DNA from: Bryobacterales bacterium
GTDB taxonomy: Bacteria; Acidobacteriota; Terriglobia; Bryobacterales; Bryobacteraceae
Assembly: GCA_003132865.1 (NCBI GenBank)
Contig: PKYZ01000247.1
Location: 1 to 7,392 of the forward strand
Reading direction: 5' to 3'
DNA: 7,392 nucleotides
The notes below the pieces were generated by a model. The model searched no databases. It was not told where the DNA came from and worked only from the letters and a program-made list of their open reading frames with translations. Positions 1 to 6,930 of the stretch are shown here, piece by piece (position 1 is the first letter of the stretch; every line of letters starts with the position of its first letter). The position numbers and the translations under genes were made by a program.

Positions 1-40
1 CGGCGTGGACGCCGGCTGCAGGACTGGAGTCCTGCCCCAC
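1..40 (-). repeat. Stop-adjacent palindromic repeat, left copy (cut by window edge)
   Basis: Read on the minus strand, this begins one base after the TAG stop of the GH2 gene with GTGGGGCAGGACT (40-28). It then folds as a perfect 8-bp stem with a 2-nt loop (stem arms 28-35 and 18-25). A second small hairpin follows at 14-1 (6-bp stem CGGCGT/ACGCCG with a 2-nt loop). The same order of blocks occurs in the opposite orientation at 7273-7320, with the same one-base distance from a stop codon, so this is a repeated unit. There is no T-run after the stems, so it does not look like a classical intrinsic terminator. A role in mRNA 3'-end stability or termination is inference. The unit may continue beyond base 1. 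Confidence 0.75.
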
Positions 41-41
41 A

Positions 42-2672
42 CTACTTCACATTCCACCCTTCCACCTGCACGGCCGGCGGCCTCTTACCCCCATACGCCG
101 CCTTGTAAGTAGCCGCCACGGTCCGCTTCTCACCAGGCAGCAGCGGGAAGTAGTTATCTTCCCAAAGCACCGGCAGTATTTCGGCTTCCTCCCGCCCATC
201 CTCTTCGTCGTGCTTCACCGTCTTCACCATCAAGTGAACCGCGAACGCCAGGTTGCCCGACGGATTCTCTACCGTGACGCGCGTGATACCGTCGTCGCCC
301 TTCACTTCGGACTCGGCCGAATACTTCAGCTCCACCGGCGGCAGGCCGTTCAGCGCAGTGTAGTCGGCGTAGCTCTTCTGGGGCGTATAGAACCATGTGG
401 ACTGGTCCCAATCGAGATCGTCCGGCTTGGTCGAAAGCCAGTAGAAGTTCGTGCTCACCGTCTTGCCGGAAGCGTCCTCCAGAGCGAGCCGCACGAAGTA
501 AGTGGAAGATAGGCCATCGAGCGCTGGTATCGTAAATACGCGCGTGGAGCTGTCCTCGGCCACATCCAGCGCGGCGTCCTTGGCGAACTTCTCGCTCATA
601 TCGATGTTATAGACCCAGGCGCGCGCCTTCATGCCCGGATAAGCCCGATAGAAAGAATTCACCACCACCACCGACGCATCGTCGTAACTATATTGAATGT
701 GCAGCGGTTCGTTGGCTTTCTTGGCGCCGAAGTAGGAGCCGCCTGGCCGCAGATACCAGTCATACAAATGCCAGATCATCGACGGCCACGCGTTGTTCAG
801 CATCCACTGAACTACGCCCGTGGAAGTGTACTTATTGCGTCCGAAAGCCTCGAACATGGCGCGATGCCCTTCGTAAGCCATTACCTGCGCCTTGCGCGCG
901 AATTCCTCCACGCCGCCCGACGGTCCGTAGCGCGCGTTCTGCGCCGTGGTATAGACCTTTAAGTCCTTGAATGCGCCACCGCCGGCGTGGTAGTCCCACC
1001 ATGTGTTGACCGGCCACAGGCGATCCTCGGGCAGCATCTTGCGCAGGCTCTCGATGGGCGGAATCGCCGGCCCGGGACCGGTCTCCGAATTGAAGCCGTG
1101 CGCGCCGCCGCGCGTCTTATCCAGCAGCCAGTAATTGGGCGGAACCCAATCGTACGGCCCGGTCATCTTTACGCCCGTCTTTCCGCTCACGTCGGTCGGT
1201 TTCTCGGTGGCCGACGACTCGAACGGATTCGGCCAGTCCAGTTCCTTCACGATATCGATGTACTTCTTCTCCACCTCGGCAACTGGCGGGTTGTCGCTGC
1301 CGTTCATCCAGTTGAAGACCGACGGGTGGCTGCGCAGCCGGCGGATCTGGTCGCGCAACGATGCCGCCGCGATGGAATGATCTTCGTCCTTCCAGTTGGC
1401 CCACTTCTCCCAGTGATCGCAGCAGCACCAGCCGGCCGTCACCAGGATACCCATCTGATCGGTCAGATCGAAGAAGTGATCGTCTTCGAGCTTGCCCTCC
1501 ATCCGCACGGTGTTCAGGTTCATGTCGCGCACATACTTCAGCTCGGCTTCCTGTTTCTCCGGCGAGGTTCGCAGCATCATATCGAACGTGTAGCCCGCCC
1601 CGCGGATCAGGATGTTCTTGCCATTGATGCGGAACACCCGGTGATTCTGCTCGTCGAGGATGGAGGTCACCTCGCGAATGCCGAATCGCGTGGCGCTCTC
1701 GTCGGACACCGCGCCGCCCGTTTCAAACTGCAGCTTCAGCGTGTAGAGGTTCGGCGTCCCCACCTGCACGGGCCACCACAAGCGCGGATTGTCGATCGAG
1801 AGCTGCGCGAATTTGTCGGGCGTGAACTTGATCACTTTCGTTTCGTTCCCCGCCAGGTGCACCTCCTGCGAGAAGGCGATCCCTTCGATCTCGCCCTTCA
1901 GCGTGCCGCTCACCGCGTGCTTGGTCCCGTTCACCACTTCCGCGCTGACCGTCAGCTCGGCCTTGCCGTTCGCGGGCAGGTTCAGATGCGTGATCGCCTG
2001 CGGGAAGCGGATGGCCACGGGCCCGGTGGCGTCCAACTGCACGTCGCGCCAGAGGCCCATGTCTTTGTCGGGCATTCCCGGATTCCAATCAACGAAAGTG
2101 ATGGAGAGATCGTCGGGCAGCGGCGCATACACTTCCACCGCCAGCGCATTGGCAGCGCCCGGCCGGATGGCTTCCGTCACGTTGTATTCGAACAAGCGCC
2201 AGGCCCCGGCCATGCTGCCGGAATCCGCGATGCGCTTGCCGTTCAGCCAAACATTGGCGCGATAGTTGATGCCGTCGAAGCGCAGCCAAAGCGTCTTGCC
2301 CTTGTGCTCGGCGGGCGCCTGAAACTCCGTGCGAAACCACCAGGGAACCCGGTACGGGCTGTCCGGCGGCATGTGGACATTGGAGAAGTTCATCCCGATC
2401 GGATAGCTCGTGCCGGCGAAGGCGCGCAGGTTCATGCCGAAACCGGGGTCCGGATACACGCGGTCCTTGACGAGCGCGGCGAGCACGGTGGATGGCATCG
2501 TGGCTGGGTACCACCCCGGCGTCTTGTAGCCGGGCTTGGAGATGACGTCGCCGGCATCTTGGACCAGCGCCGACGATTGGATCGCCCAATGCTCGCGCAG
2601 CAGCAGTGGGGCGGCGGGCTGGGCCTGAAGCGCCGCGCAAAACAGCGCCATTACGGGAATGCATGTCCTCAT
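42..2672 (-). CDS. Secreted GH2 exo-beta-D-glucosaminidase-type glycoside hydrolase
   Basis: This is an 876-residue GH2 enzyme, most like the exo-beta-D-glucosaminidases (CsxA type) that release glucosamine from the non-reducing end of chitosan oligomers. Residues 1-17 look like a short signal peptide, with cleavage after ALQA, so an exported protein is expected. A jelly-roll sugar-binding domain spans about 25-215 (FRTEF, LWLRFDGINY, VWLNG), then an Ig-like domain to about 345, a TIM barrel at about 346-645, and two beta-rich C-terminal domains. The predicted acid/base lies in NWMNGSDN (Asp460), where most GH2 enzymes have Asn-Glu. This Asp is the mark of the glucosaminidase subfamily. The nucleophile is Glu530 in HGFNSETGPG. 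The 70-residue spacing fits that subfamily. ATG is preceded by a weak GGA 7 nt upstream. The gene is divergent from the GH16 gene, 34 bp away. Beta-mannosidase-like GH2 is the main alternative. Confidence 0.9.
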   Translation of the reverse strand: MRTCIPVMALFCAALQAQPAAPLLLREHWAIQSSALVQDAGDVISKPGYKTPGWYPATMPSTVLAALVKDRVYPDPGFGMNLRAFAGTSYPIGMNFSNVHMPPDSPYRVPWWFRTEFQAPAEHKGKTLWLRFDGINYRANVWLNGKRIADSGSMAGAWRLFEYNVTEAIRPGAANALAVEVYAPLPDDLSITFVDWNPGMPDKDMGLWRDVQLDATGPVAIRFPQAITHLNLPANGKAELTVSAEVVNGTKHAVSGTLKGEIEGIAFSQEVHLAGNETKVIKFTPDKFAQLSIDNPRLWWPVQVGTPNLYTLKLQFETGGAVSDESATRFGIREVTSILDEQNHRVFRINGKNILIRGAGYTFDMMLRTSPEKQEAELKYVRDMNLNTVRMEGKLEDDHFFDLTDQMGILVTAGWCCCDHWEKWANWKDEDHSIAAASLRDQIRRLRSHPSVFNWMNGSDNPPVAEVEKKYIDIVKELDWPNPFESSATEKPTDVSGKTGVKMTGPYDWVPPNYWLLDKTRGGAHGFNSETGPGPAIPPIESLRKMLPEDRLWPVNTWWDYHAGGGAFKDLKVYTTAQNARYGPSGGVEEFARKAQVMAYEGHRAMFEAFGRNKYTSTGVVQWMLNNAWPSMIWHLYDWYLRPGGSYFGAKKANEPLHIQYSYDDASVVVVNSFYRAYPGMKARAWVYNIDMSEKFAKDAALDVAEDSSTRVFTIPALDGLSSTYFVRLALEDASGKTVSTNFYWLSTKPDDLDWDQSTWFYTPQKSYADYTALNGLPPVELKYSAESEVKGDDGITRVTVENPSGNLAFAVHLMVKTVKHDEEDGREEAEILPVLWEDNYFPLLPGEKRTVAATYKAAYGGKRPPAVQVEGWNVK

Positions 2673-2706
2673 AGAGAGTTCCGGATCAAAAGATTAATAT
2701 ATACGT
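2673..2706. promoter_or_regulatory. 34-bp divergent promoter region with one shared AT-rich box
   Basis: Only 34 bp separate the two divergent start codons. The single AT-rich stretch, 2693-2703, gives a -10-like hexamer on each strand. TAATAT at 2695-2700 points right, with a start site expected near 2707. TATATT at 2701-2696 points left, with a start site near 2689 and a leader of about 17 nt. Any -35 element for either promoter must lie at the edge of, or inside, the opposite gene, and I see no convincing one. The two promoters overlap so closely that they probably compete or are switched together. The -10 assignments are by eye and assume housekeeping-sigma consensus. Confidence 0.5.
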
Positions 2707-4275
2707 ATGCGCACCGTCATTGCGATTGCATTCGCGGCCCTGTTCGCCGCGGCCTCCGCCCCGGCACAGACTTCGTGGAAGCTGCTTTGGAGCGACGAGT
2801 TCAACGGGCCCGCCGGCTCGCAGCCGGACGCTACGAAGTGGAACTACGACCTGGGCGGGGGTGGCTGGGGCAATGGTGAAGCGGAGACCTACACCAACTC
2901 GCCGAACAACGTCTTTCAGGACGGCCAAGGCAATCTGGTGATTCGCGCCATCCGCGATGCCAGCGGCAATTACACCTCGGCCCGCCTGCAGACCGGCGCG
3001 CCGGGAGCCTCCACGCAAACCACCGATCTGCGCTGGCAATACGGCCGGATCGAGGCCCGCATCAAGCTTCCCTTCGGCCAGGGTGTCTGGCCCGCCTTCT
3101 GGATGCTGGGCGAAGACATCGCCACGGTTTCGTGGCCCACATGCGGCGAAGTCGACATCATGGAGAACTTCGGGACCTTCAACAACAACGCCTCCATCAA
3201 TAACGGCACCGCGCATGGTCCCGGCTATTCCGGCGGCAATGGCCTCACGGCCGCCGCCACGCTCCCCTCCGGCGAAACCGTCTACGACAACTATCACGTC
3301 TACGCCATCGAGTGGTCGCAGAACTCGATCCAATGGTTCGTCGACGGCGTGGAGTACCATACGGTGACATCTGCTTCGATACCGGCTGGCGACCAATGGG
3401 TTTTCAACGCTCCCTTCTTCATCCTGCTGAACCTGGCCATCGGCGGCCCCACCACCTTCCTAGGCACTCCCGATCCCAATGCGCCTTTCCCCAACCAGGA
3501 TATGCTCGTCGATTACGTGCGCGTCTACCAGGCCGCCAACACGGCCGGACCCGTGATCAACACCGGCGGCATTGGGGATGCGGCCACCGGCGCGCTCGCG
3601 TTGGCCCCCGGCAGCCTGGCAAGCATCTACGGAACTCTGGCGGCCACCACGAACAGCGCGACGTTCGACTATTCCACCGGCGCGTTCTCGGAAAACGCTT
3701 CCGGCGTTCAGGTATTCGTGAACGGCGCGGCCTCTCCGCTCCTCTACCTGTCGCCGGGACAGATCAACTTCGCGGTGCCATGGGATAGCCTGGTGGGCAC
3801 ACCGCTGAACGTCGAAGTGATGCTCAACGGCGTGCTGAGCAATGCGGTTCCCATCACCCTGGCGAGCGCCGCTCCGTCGACATTCGGGATCTATTCCCAA
3901 GTACCGGGCCCTTACTATGGCGTCGGGGTAGCGATCCTCACCTGCCCGAACGGTGCGCCACAGCCCGGCGCGTATTGCACGCTATGGGGCAATGGTTTCG
4001 GCCCCACGAATCCCCCGCTCGCCGATGGCACACCGGCGCCTGTATCGCCGCTGCCGTGGACGGTGAACCCATGCGCCCTCACCCTCGGCGGCATGAGTGC
4101 CCGAGTCACTTATTGCGGCGCCGCGCCCGGCGAGGTCATTTACCAGTTGAACTTCGTCTATCCGTCGGGCGTGGCGGCCAACGCGGCCGGCGGCGACTTC
4201 GCCTCGGGGACAATCACCATCAACGGCAACACCGGCAACCTCACGATCGTGGTGAATCCAAGCTATTATGAGTGA
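2707..4275 (+). CDS. Secreted GH16 laminarinase-type beta-glucanase with Solibacter C-terminal domain
   Basis: This 522-residue protein is predicted to cut beta-1,3-glucan (or mixed beta-1,3/1,4-glucan) internally. Residues 1-20 form a signal peptide ending APA before QTSW. The GH16 jelly-roll spans about 23-275 (LLWSDEFNG, YTNSPNNVF, YGRIEARIKLP, VDYVRVYQ). The active-site strand is CGEVDIMENFG: Glu148 nucleophile, Asp150, Glu153 acid/base, in the six-residue bulged form typical of laminarinases and not the shorter lichenase form. From about 278 to 520 it carries the acidobacterial Solibacter C-terminal domain (TIGR03437 type), with APGSLASIYG and LLYLSPGQINFAVPW. The half at about 420-490 echoes the half at about 300-360 and holds four cysteines (413, 424, 456, 470). 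No Shine-Dalgarno precedes the ATG, so the message may be leaderless. The exact substrate is not fixed by the sequence. Confidence 0.93.
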   Translation: MRTVIAIAFAALFAAASAPAQTSWKLLWSDEFNGPAGSQPDATKWNYDLGGGGWGNGEAETYTNSPNNVFQDGQGNLVIRAIRDASGNYTSARLQTGAPGASTQTTDLRWQYGRIEARIKLPFGQGVWPAFWMLGEDIATVSWPTCGEVDIMENFGTFNNNASINNGTAHGPGYSGGNGLTAAATLPSGETVYDNYHVYAIEWSQNSIQWFVDGVEYHTVTSASIPAGDQWVFNAPFFILLNLAIGGPTTFLGTPDPNAPFPNQDMLVDYVRVYQAANTAGPVINTGGIGDAATGALALAPGSLASIYGTLAATTNSATFDYSTGAFSENASGVQVFVNGAASPLLYLSPGQINFAVPWDSLVGTPLNVEVMLNGVLSNAVPITLASAAPSTFGIYSQVPGPYYGVGVAILTCPNGAPQPGAYCTLWGNGFGPTNPPLADGTPAPVSPLPWTVNPCALTLGGMSARVTYCGAAPGEVIYQLNFVYPSGVAANAAGGDFASGTITINGNTGNLTIVVNPSYYE

Positions 4276-4279
4276 CCGG

Positions 4280-5233
4280 CTACTGCCACTTGCCTTCCAG
4301 ATGCCGCCACCACCCGGTGTCGCCTAGCCCGAGCTGGTCCCACCAGCGGTCCAGCATCTGGCGGTCGCCGCGCAGGATACCTTCGCGCGTCACGCCTGCC
4401 GGCGGCGGGACCAGCGCCGCCAGCGTATTGTAGATGCGCGGCTCCTGTGCCGGCTGGCAGCGCGTGAGCAGATGCCATAGCGTGAAGGCGTCGTCTTTAG
4501 TGGCCTCTGTCAGTACGATGGCCAGCGCGCGATCGCCGCCATGGGCGAAATCGAAATCCTGGAGCGCCTGGCGGAACGCGGGCGATGCTTGCTCGCGATA
4601 GGGCGTGCCAAGGCCATGATCCGGATGCGACCGGCAGGCCGCGCCCGCGGGAATAAACGACTCGCGCCCGCCATGCTCGAAGCTGACCCAGCCGCCCAGA
4701 ACGCTCACCAGCCCGCCGCCATCTTTGTCCACTTCGAGCGTGTAGAAGCAGCCCAGATCGGTGGCGACGGCCGAGGGCGTGTCCACTACGAAAGAGCGCG
4801 GCGGCGCCCAGATAAAGGCGTGGATCAAGCCATGCTCGAGCGACATGCGCTGCTGGTTCGCGCGGGCGCGCTCCAGGCGCAGGCGGCTGTTGGCCTCCAC
4901 CTCCACGACGCCGATATTGCCGACGTTCACGGTGACATGACCGCCCGCGCCGGTTTCGAGGGTTTGCCCGACGGCCAGGCGGCTGGGCCCAGCGCCCGCG
5001 CGCGCCACTTGCCAGCCCTCGGGTGCCCCGCCGGAGACCAGCCACGCTCCCGCAGCCACCAGAGCGACAGCTGCGGCGATGGCGCTCCAACGCAACCGCG
5101 GCTGCGTGCGCCGGTTCCCGGCAGGCAGTTCGGGCGCCGGGCGGCTGGAACGAAACTCGCTCAGAAGGCGCTCGAGCCGCTGCACCTCGGGGTCCGGCTC
5201 GCCCGAGCCGTCCCAAAGGTAATCGTTCCTCAT
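4280..5233 (-). CDS. FecR-domain membrane protein, probable anti-sigma factor
   Basis: This 317-residue protein is a probable regulator of the ECF sigma factor encoded just upstream. The N-terminal cytoplasmic part (1-48) holds YLWDGSGEPDPEVQRLE and a basic stretch before a single membrane segment at about 49-67. It has no zinc-binding HxxxCxxC motif. A FecR-like beta-rich domain follows at about 78-200 (LETGAGGHVTVNVG, VEANSRLRLER, VVDTPSAVATDLGCFYTLEVD, VSVLGGWVSFE, IPAGAACR), predicted to lie outside the inner membrane. Residues about 210-317 form an extra alpha-helical, Trp-rich tail (TLWHLLTR, ALVPPPAGVTREGILRGD, RWWDQLGLG) that classical FecR lacks. The start is firm: GAGGGA lies 5 nt upstream, and ATGA overlaps the sigma-factor stop, which implies translational coupling. 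No TonB-dependent receptor is present, so signalling differs from the fec system. The anti-sigma role is inferred from family and context. Confidence 0.85.
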   Translation of the reverse strand: MRNDYLWDGSGEPDPEVQRLERLLSEFRSSRPAPELPAGNRRTQPRLRWSAIAAAVALVAAGAWLVSGGAPEGWQVARAGAGPSRLAVGQTLETGAGGHVTVNVGNIGVVEVEANSRLRLERARANQQRMSLEHGLIHAFIWAPPRSFVVDTPSAVATDLGCFYTLEVDKDGGGLVSVLGGWVSFEHGGRESFIPAGAACRSHPDHGLGTPYREQASPAFRQALQDFDFAHGGDRALAIVLTEATKDDAFTLWHLLTRCQPAQEPRIYNTLAALVPPPAGVTREGILRGDRQMLDRWWDQLGLGDTGWWRHLEGKWQ

Positions 5234-5763
5234 GCGCGTCCCTCACAATCCAGTTTCTGCCGGAGCTGCTTCATGCCTCGATGCAGATTCACGCGCACCG
5301 AAGCCGGCGTCATGCCGGTGCGTGCGGCGATTTCCTCCCCGGTCATGCCTTCCACCAGGCGCAGCATCAGCGTCTCGCGATAAGTGTCCGGCAGCGCGCG
5401 GATGGCTTCGAGCGCAGCCAGCGCCTCGGGCGTATGGCGATCGGCGGCCGGCATCTCGTCCGGCAGTTCGGTCCATTCGCGCGCGCGGCGGTGATAATCG
5501 TGCGCGCGGTTGCGGGCGATCATGGCCAGCCAGCCGCCGAAAGCGCCGTCGTCGCGCAGAGCGGAAAGCTGCCGCAGCGCAGAGAGGAACACGTCCTGCG
5601 CCAAGTCGTCCACCTCGCCGTGCGGCACGCGCGCCAGCAGGATGCCGTGCACCATGCGGGCGTACCGGTCGTAAAGCCGGCCAAACGCAGCGCGGCTGCC
5701 GTGGCGGGCCGCGCGCGCCAGTTCGGCGTCATCGGAGATCGAAACAACCGGCGAGGCACTCAC
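5230..5763 (-). CDS. ECF-type RNA polymerase sigma factor
   Basis: This 177-residue protein has the two domains of a group 4 (ECF) sigma-70 factor. Region 2 spans about 25-95 (AFGRLYDRYARMVHGIL, then DDLAQDVFLSALRQL for core binding, and GWLAMIARNRAHDYHRR for -10 recognition). Region 4 spans about 116-171 (ALPDTYRETLMLRLVEGMTGEEIAARTGM, then SVRVNLHRGMKQLRQKL), a helix-turn-helix for -35 recognition. Region 3 is absent, as expected for this class. The start codon is GTG, supported by GGAAGG a few bases upstream. The gene overlaps the FecR-like gene by 4 bp and lies 39 bp downstream of the MBL-fold gene. No autoregulated ECF promoter is visible in that short gap. Target promoters cannot be told from the window. 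Confidence 0.93.
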   Translation of the reverse strand: MSASPVVSISDDAELARAARHGSRAAFGRLYDRYARMVHGILLARVPHGEVDDLAQDVFLSALRQLSALRDDGAFGGWLAMIARNRAHDYHRRAREWTELPDEMPAADRHTPEALAALEAIRALPDTYRETLMLRLVEGMTGEEIAARTGMTPASVRVNLHRGMKQLRQKLDCEGRA

Positions 5764-5802
5764 TTGCCTTCCACCCTCAGGACGCGCCGGCGCGGCCAGA
5801 TG

Positions 5803-6795
5803 TTAACCGGCACCCCGCGTCCAATGATACACGCCGCCCGACCGGTCGGCACGCAGGACTTCGCGGCGCTCCAGGTACTCCAGGTGCGCCATCACTTCGA
5901 AGATCGCAAACCGGTAATGAAAAGGCGAAAGGTGGCGGTTCCACAGCCGCTCGGCGATCTGGTGGGCCGTGGTGGCGCCGCCGTCCAACAGGGTCATGAT
6001 ACGCGCGCAGCGTTCGGCATGGTGTTCGTGCGTCTTGCGCACCCACTCGCGATGGCCGGTGAAGGGCGCGCCGTGTGAAGGCAGGATCAGATCCACATCC
6101 AGCGCGGCGATGCGATCGAGCGAGGAAAGGAATTCACCCAAGGCGTCGCGGCCGGGCTGCCATCCGATGTTGGGGGAGATGTGCTGCAGGATATGATCGC
6201 CGGAAATCAGCACGCGCCGCTCCCGGTCGTAAAGGCAGACGTGGCCGGGCGAGTGGCCCGGCGTCCAGAGGACTTCCAGCGCGCCGTGCGCCGTGGCGAT
6301 GGTCTCGCCGCCGGAGAGCAGGCGGTCGGGCGTCAGCCGCTCGAAGCTTTGCTGGATCTCAAACATGGAGGAATGCACCAGCGCGCGCATCTCGGGCGAG
6401 ACGCCGGCCGTGGTCAGGATTCCCTGTTGCCAGTCGCGATGGAGATCCGTGTCCGTGAGGTGGACCAGCAACTCGTTGTCCGCCCTATGCACGTCGAGAG
6501 GCGCGCCGGTCAGTGCGATGAGCTTGGAGGCCAGGCCCATGTGGTCCGGGTGAATGTGGGTGAGCAGGATGTGGCGAATATCGCGCCAGTCGACCGACAG
6601 GCCTTCGAGCGCGCGGGCTAACGCGTCGAAGCAGGCCTCGGTTTGCATGCCGGTATCGATCAGCAGCCAGCCCGATTCCAGACGAACCAGGTAGACGTTC
6701 ACGATGCCCAGGGAGAAGGGGAGCGGCAACTCCAGCATGTGTATGCCGGGAACCACCTCGCGATAATCGCCGCCAATTTCGAGATAGGGGGTCAA
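5803..6795 (-). CDS. Metallo-beta-lactamase-fold hydrolase with C-terminal winged helix
   Basis: This is a 330-residue MBL-superfamily hydrolase from the proposed TTG start. Metal-binding signatures are THIHPDHMG (His80, His82, Asp84, His85), TPGHSPGHV (about 178-186), ISGDHIL (bridging Asp200) and PSHGAP (His241), so a two-metal site is expected. The C-terminal part, about 257-326 (ERCARIMTLLDGG, HQIAERLW, VMAHLEYLERREVLR), looks like the winged-helix tail of LACTB2-like and flavin-independent MBL hydrolases. There is no signal peptide, so it is probably cytoplasmic. The TTG at 6795 is chosen because AGGA lies 6 nt upstream and residues just after it (TPYLEIGGDYREVVPGIH) look like a normal family N-terminus. 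An in-frame ATG at 6855 would add 20 unconvincing residues. It may head an operon with the sigma/FecR pair. The substrate (thioester, phosphoester or other) is unknown. Confidence 0.88.
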   Translation of the reverse strand: MTPYLEIGGDYREVVPGIHMLELPLPFSLGIVNVYLVRLESGWLLIDTGMQTEACFDALARALEGLSVDWRDIRHILLTHIHPDHMGLASKLIALTGAPLDVHRADNELLVHLTDTDLHRDWQQGILTTAGVSPEMRALVHSSMFEIQQSFERLTPDRLLSGGETIATAHGALEVLWTPGHSPGHVCLYDRERRVLISGDHILQHISPNIGWQPGRDALGEFLSSLDRIAALDVDLILPSHGAPFTGHREWVRKTHEHHAERCARIMTLLDGGATTAHQIAERLWNRHLSPFHYRFAIFEVMAHLEYLERREVLRADRSGGVYHWTRGAG

Positions 6796-6897
6796 GCGTG
6801 ATCCTAGCACACAGGGCGGTGGCTGAGTCCGGCCAGTTTGGTGACTTGCGGCCAACTGACATTTCGCAAATGGACTGACATCGAAAGACTTGCCTTA
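6796..6897. promoter_or_regulatory. Divergent control region with direct and inverted repeats
   Basis: This stretch lies between the MBL-fold gene and the sigma-54-type promoter of the PEGA gene. It contains an exact direct repeat ACTGACAT at 6855-6862 and 6874-6881 (19 bp apart), with a third partial TGAC at 6842. A palindrome CATTT-CGC-AAATG at 6860-6872 overlaps the first copy. An imperfect inverted repeat CAGTTTGG (6834-6841) / CCAACTG (6852-6858) lies beside it. On the minus strand TAGGAT (6806-6801), preceded by TGC, could be an extended -10 for the MBL-fold gene, but it overlaps the AGGA ribosome-binding sequence, so both cannot be used fully. The repeats look like binding sites for a regulator. 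Which regulator is unknown. Confidence 0.45.
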
Positions 6898-6912
6898 TGG
6901 CACGATGATTGC
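6898..6912 (+). promoter_or_regulatory. Sigma-54 (-24/-12) promoter of the PEGA gene
   Basis: The sequence TGGCACG-N4-TTGC matches the conserved core of the RpoN consensus at all eleven defined positions, with the required GG-to-GC spacing. Only the flanking positions (A before the core, C after it) differ from the preferred bases. The -12 C is 6912, so transcription should start near 6924, giving a leader of about 12 nt that begins almost at the Shine-Dalgarno sequence. It faces the only rightward gene nearby. Expression would then need a bacterial enhancer-binding activator, possibly acting through the repeats just upstream or sites further away. No activator gene is in the window. Confidence 0.75.
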
Positions 6913-6924
6913 CCTAACCATGGC

Positions 6925-6930
6925 GGAGGT
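6925..6930 (+). promoter_or_regulatory. Strong ribosome-binding site of the PEGA gene
   Basis: GGAGGT lies 5 nt before the ATG at 6936. It is close to the full anti-16S complement and is the best Shine-Dalgarno in the window. It fixes the start codon and sits within the first bases of the predicted sigma-54 transcript. Confidence 0.8.

Noticed and set aside
987..2879. A 630-codon open frame on the plus strand, antisense to the GH2 gene
   Set aside because: It is Arg/His/Ala-rich with no recognisable domain, and it overlaps two firmly identified genes. Long antisense frames are expected opposite GC-rich codons.
2686..3396. Minus-strand open frame of 236 codons opposite the GH16 gene
   Set aside because: It is a Gly/Val/Ala-rich shadow of the GH16 coding frame and would also occupy the divergent promoter.
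5783..5794. A 12-bp perfect palindrome CGCGCCGGCGCG between the MBL-fold and sigma genes
   Set aside because: It is built only of G and C in a GC-rich genome, so chance is a sufficient explanation. It has no T-run and no partner site.
4541..6078. Plus-strand open frames of 280 and 351 codons over the sigma/FecR/MBL region
   Set aside because: They show low-complexity Arg/Pro/Ala composition, have no motifs, and lie opposite three genes with clear domain signatures.
6796..6855. A 20-residue N-terminal extension of the MBL-fold protein from an ATG at 6855
   Set aside because: The extension resembles no family N-terminus and crosses the repeat-rich control region. The TTG at 6795 has a well-placed AGGA. 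It remains possible.
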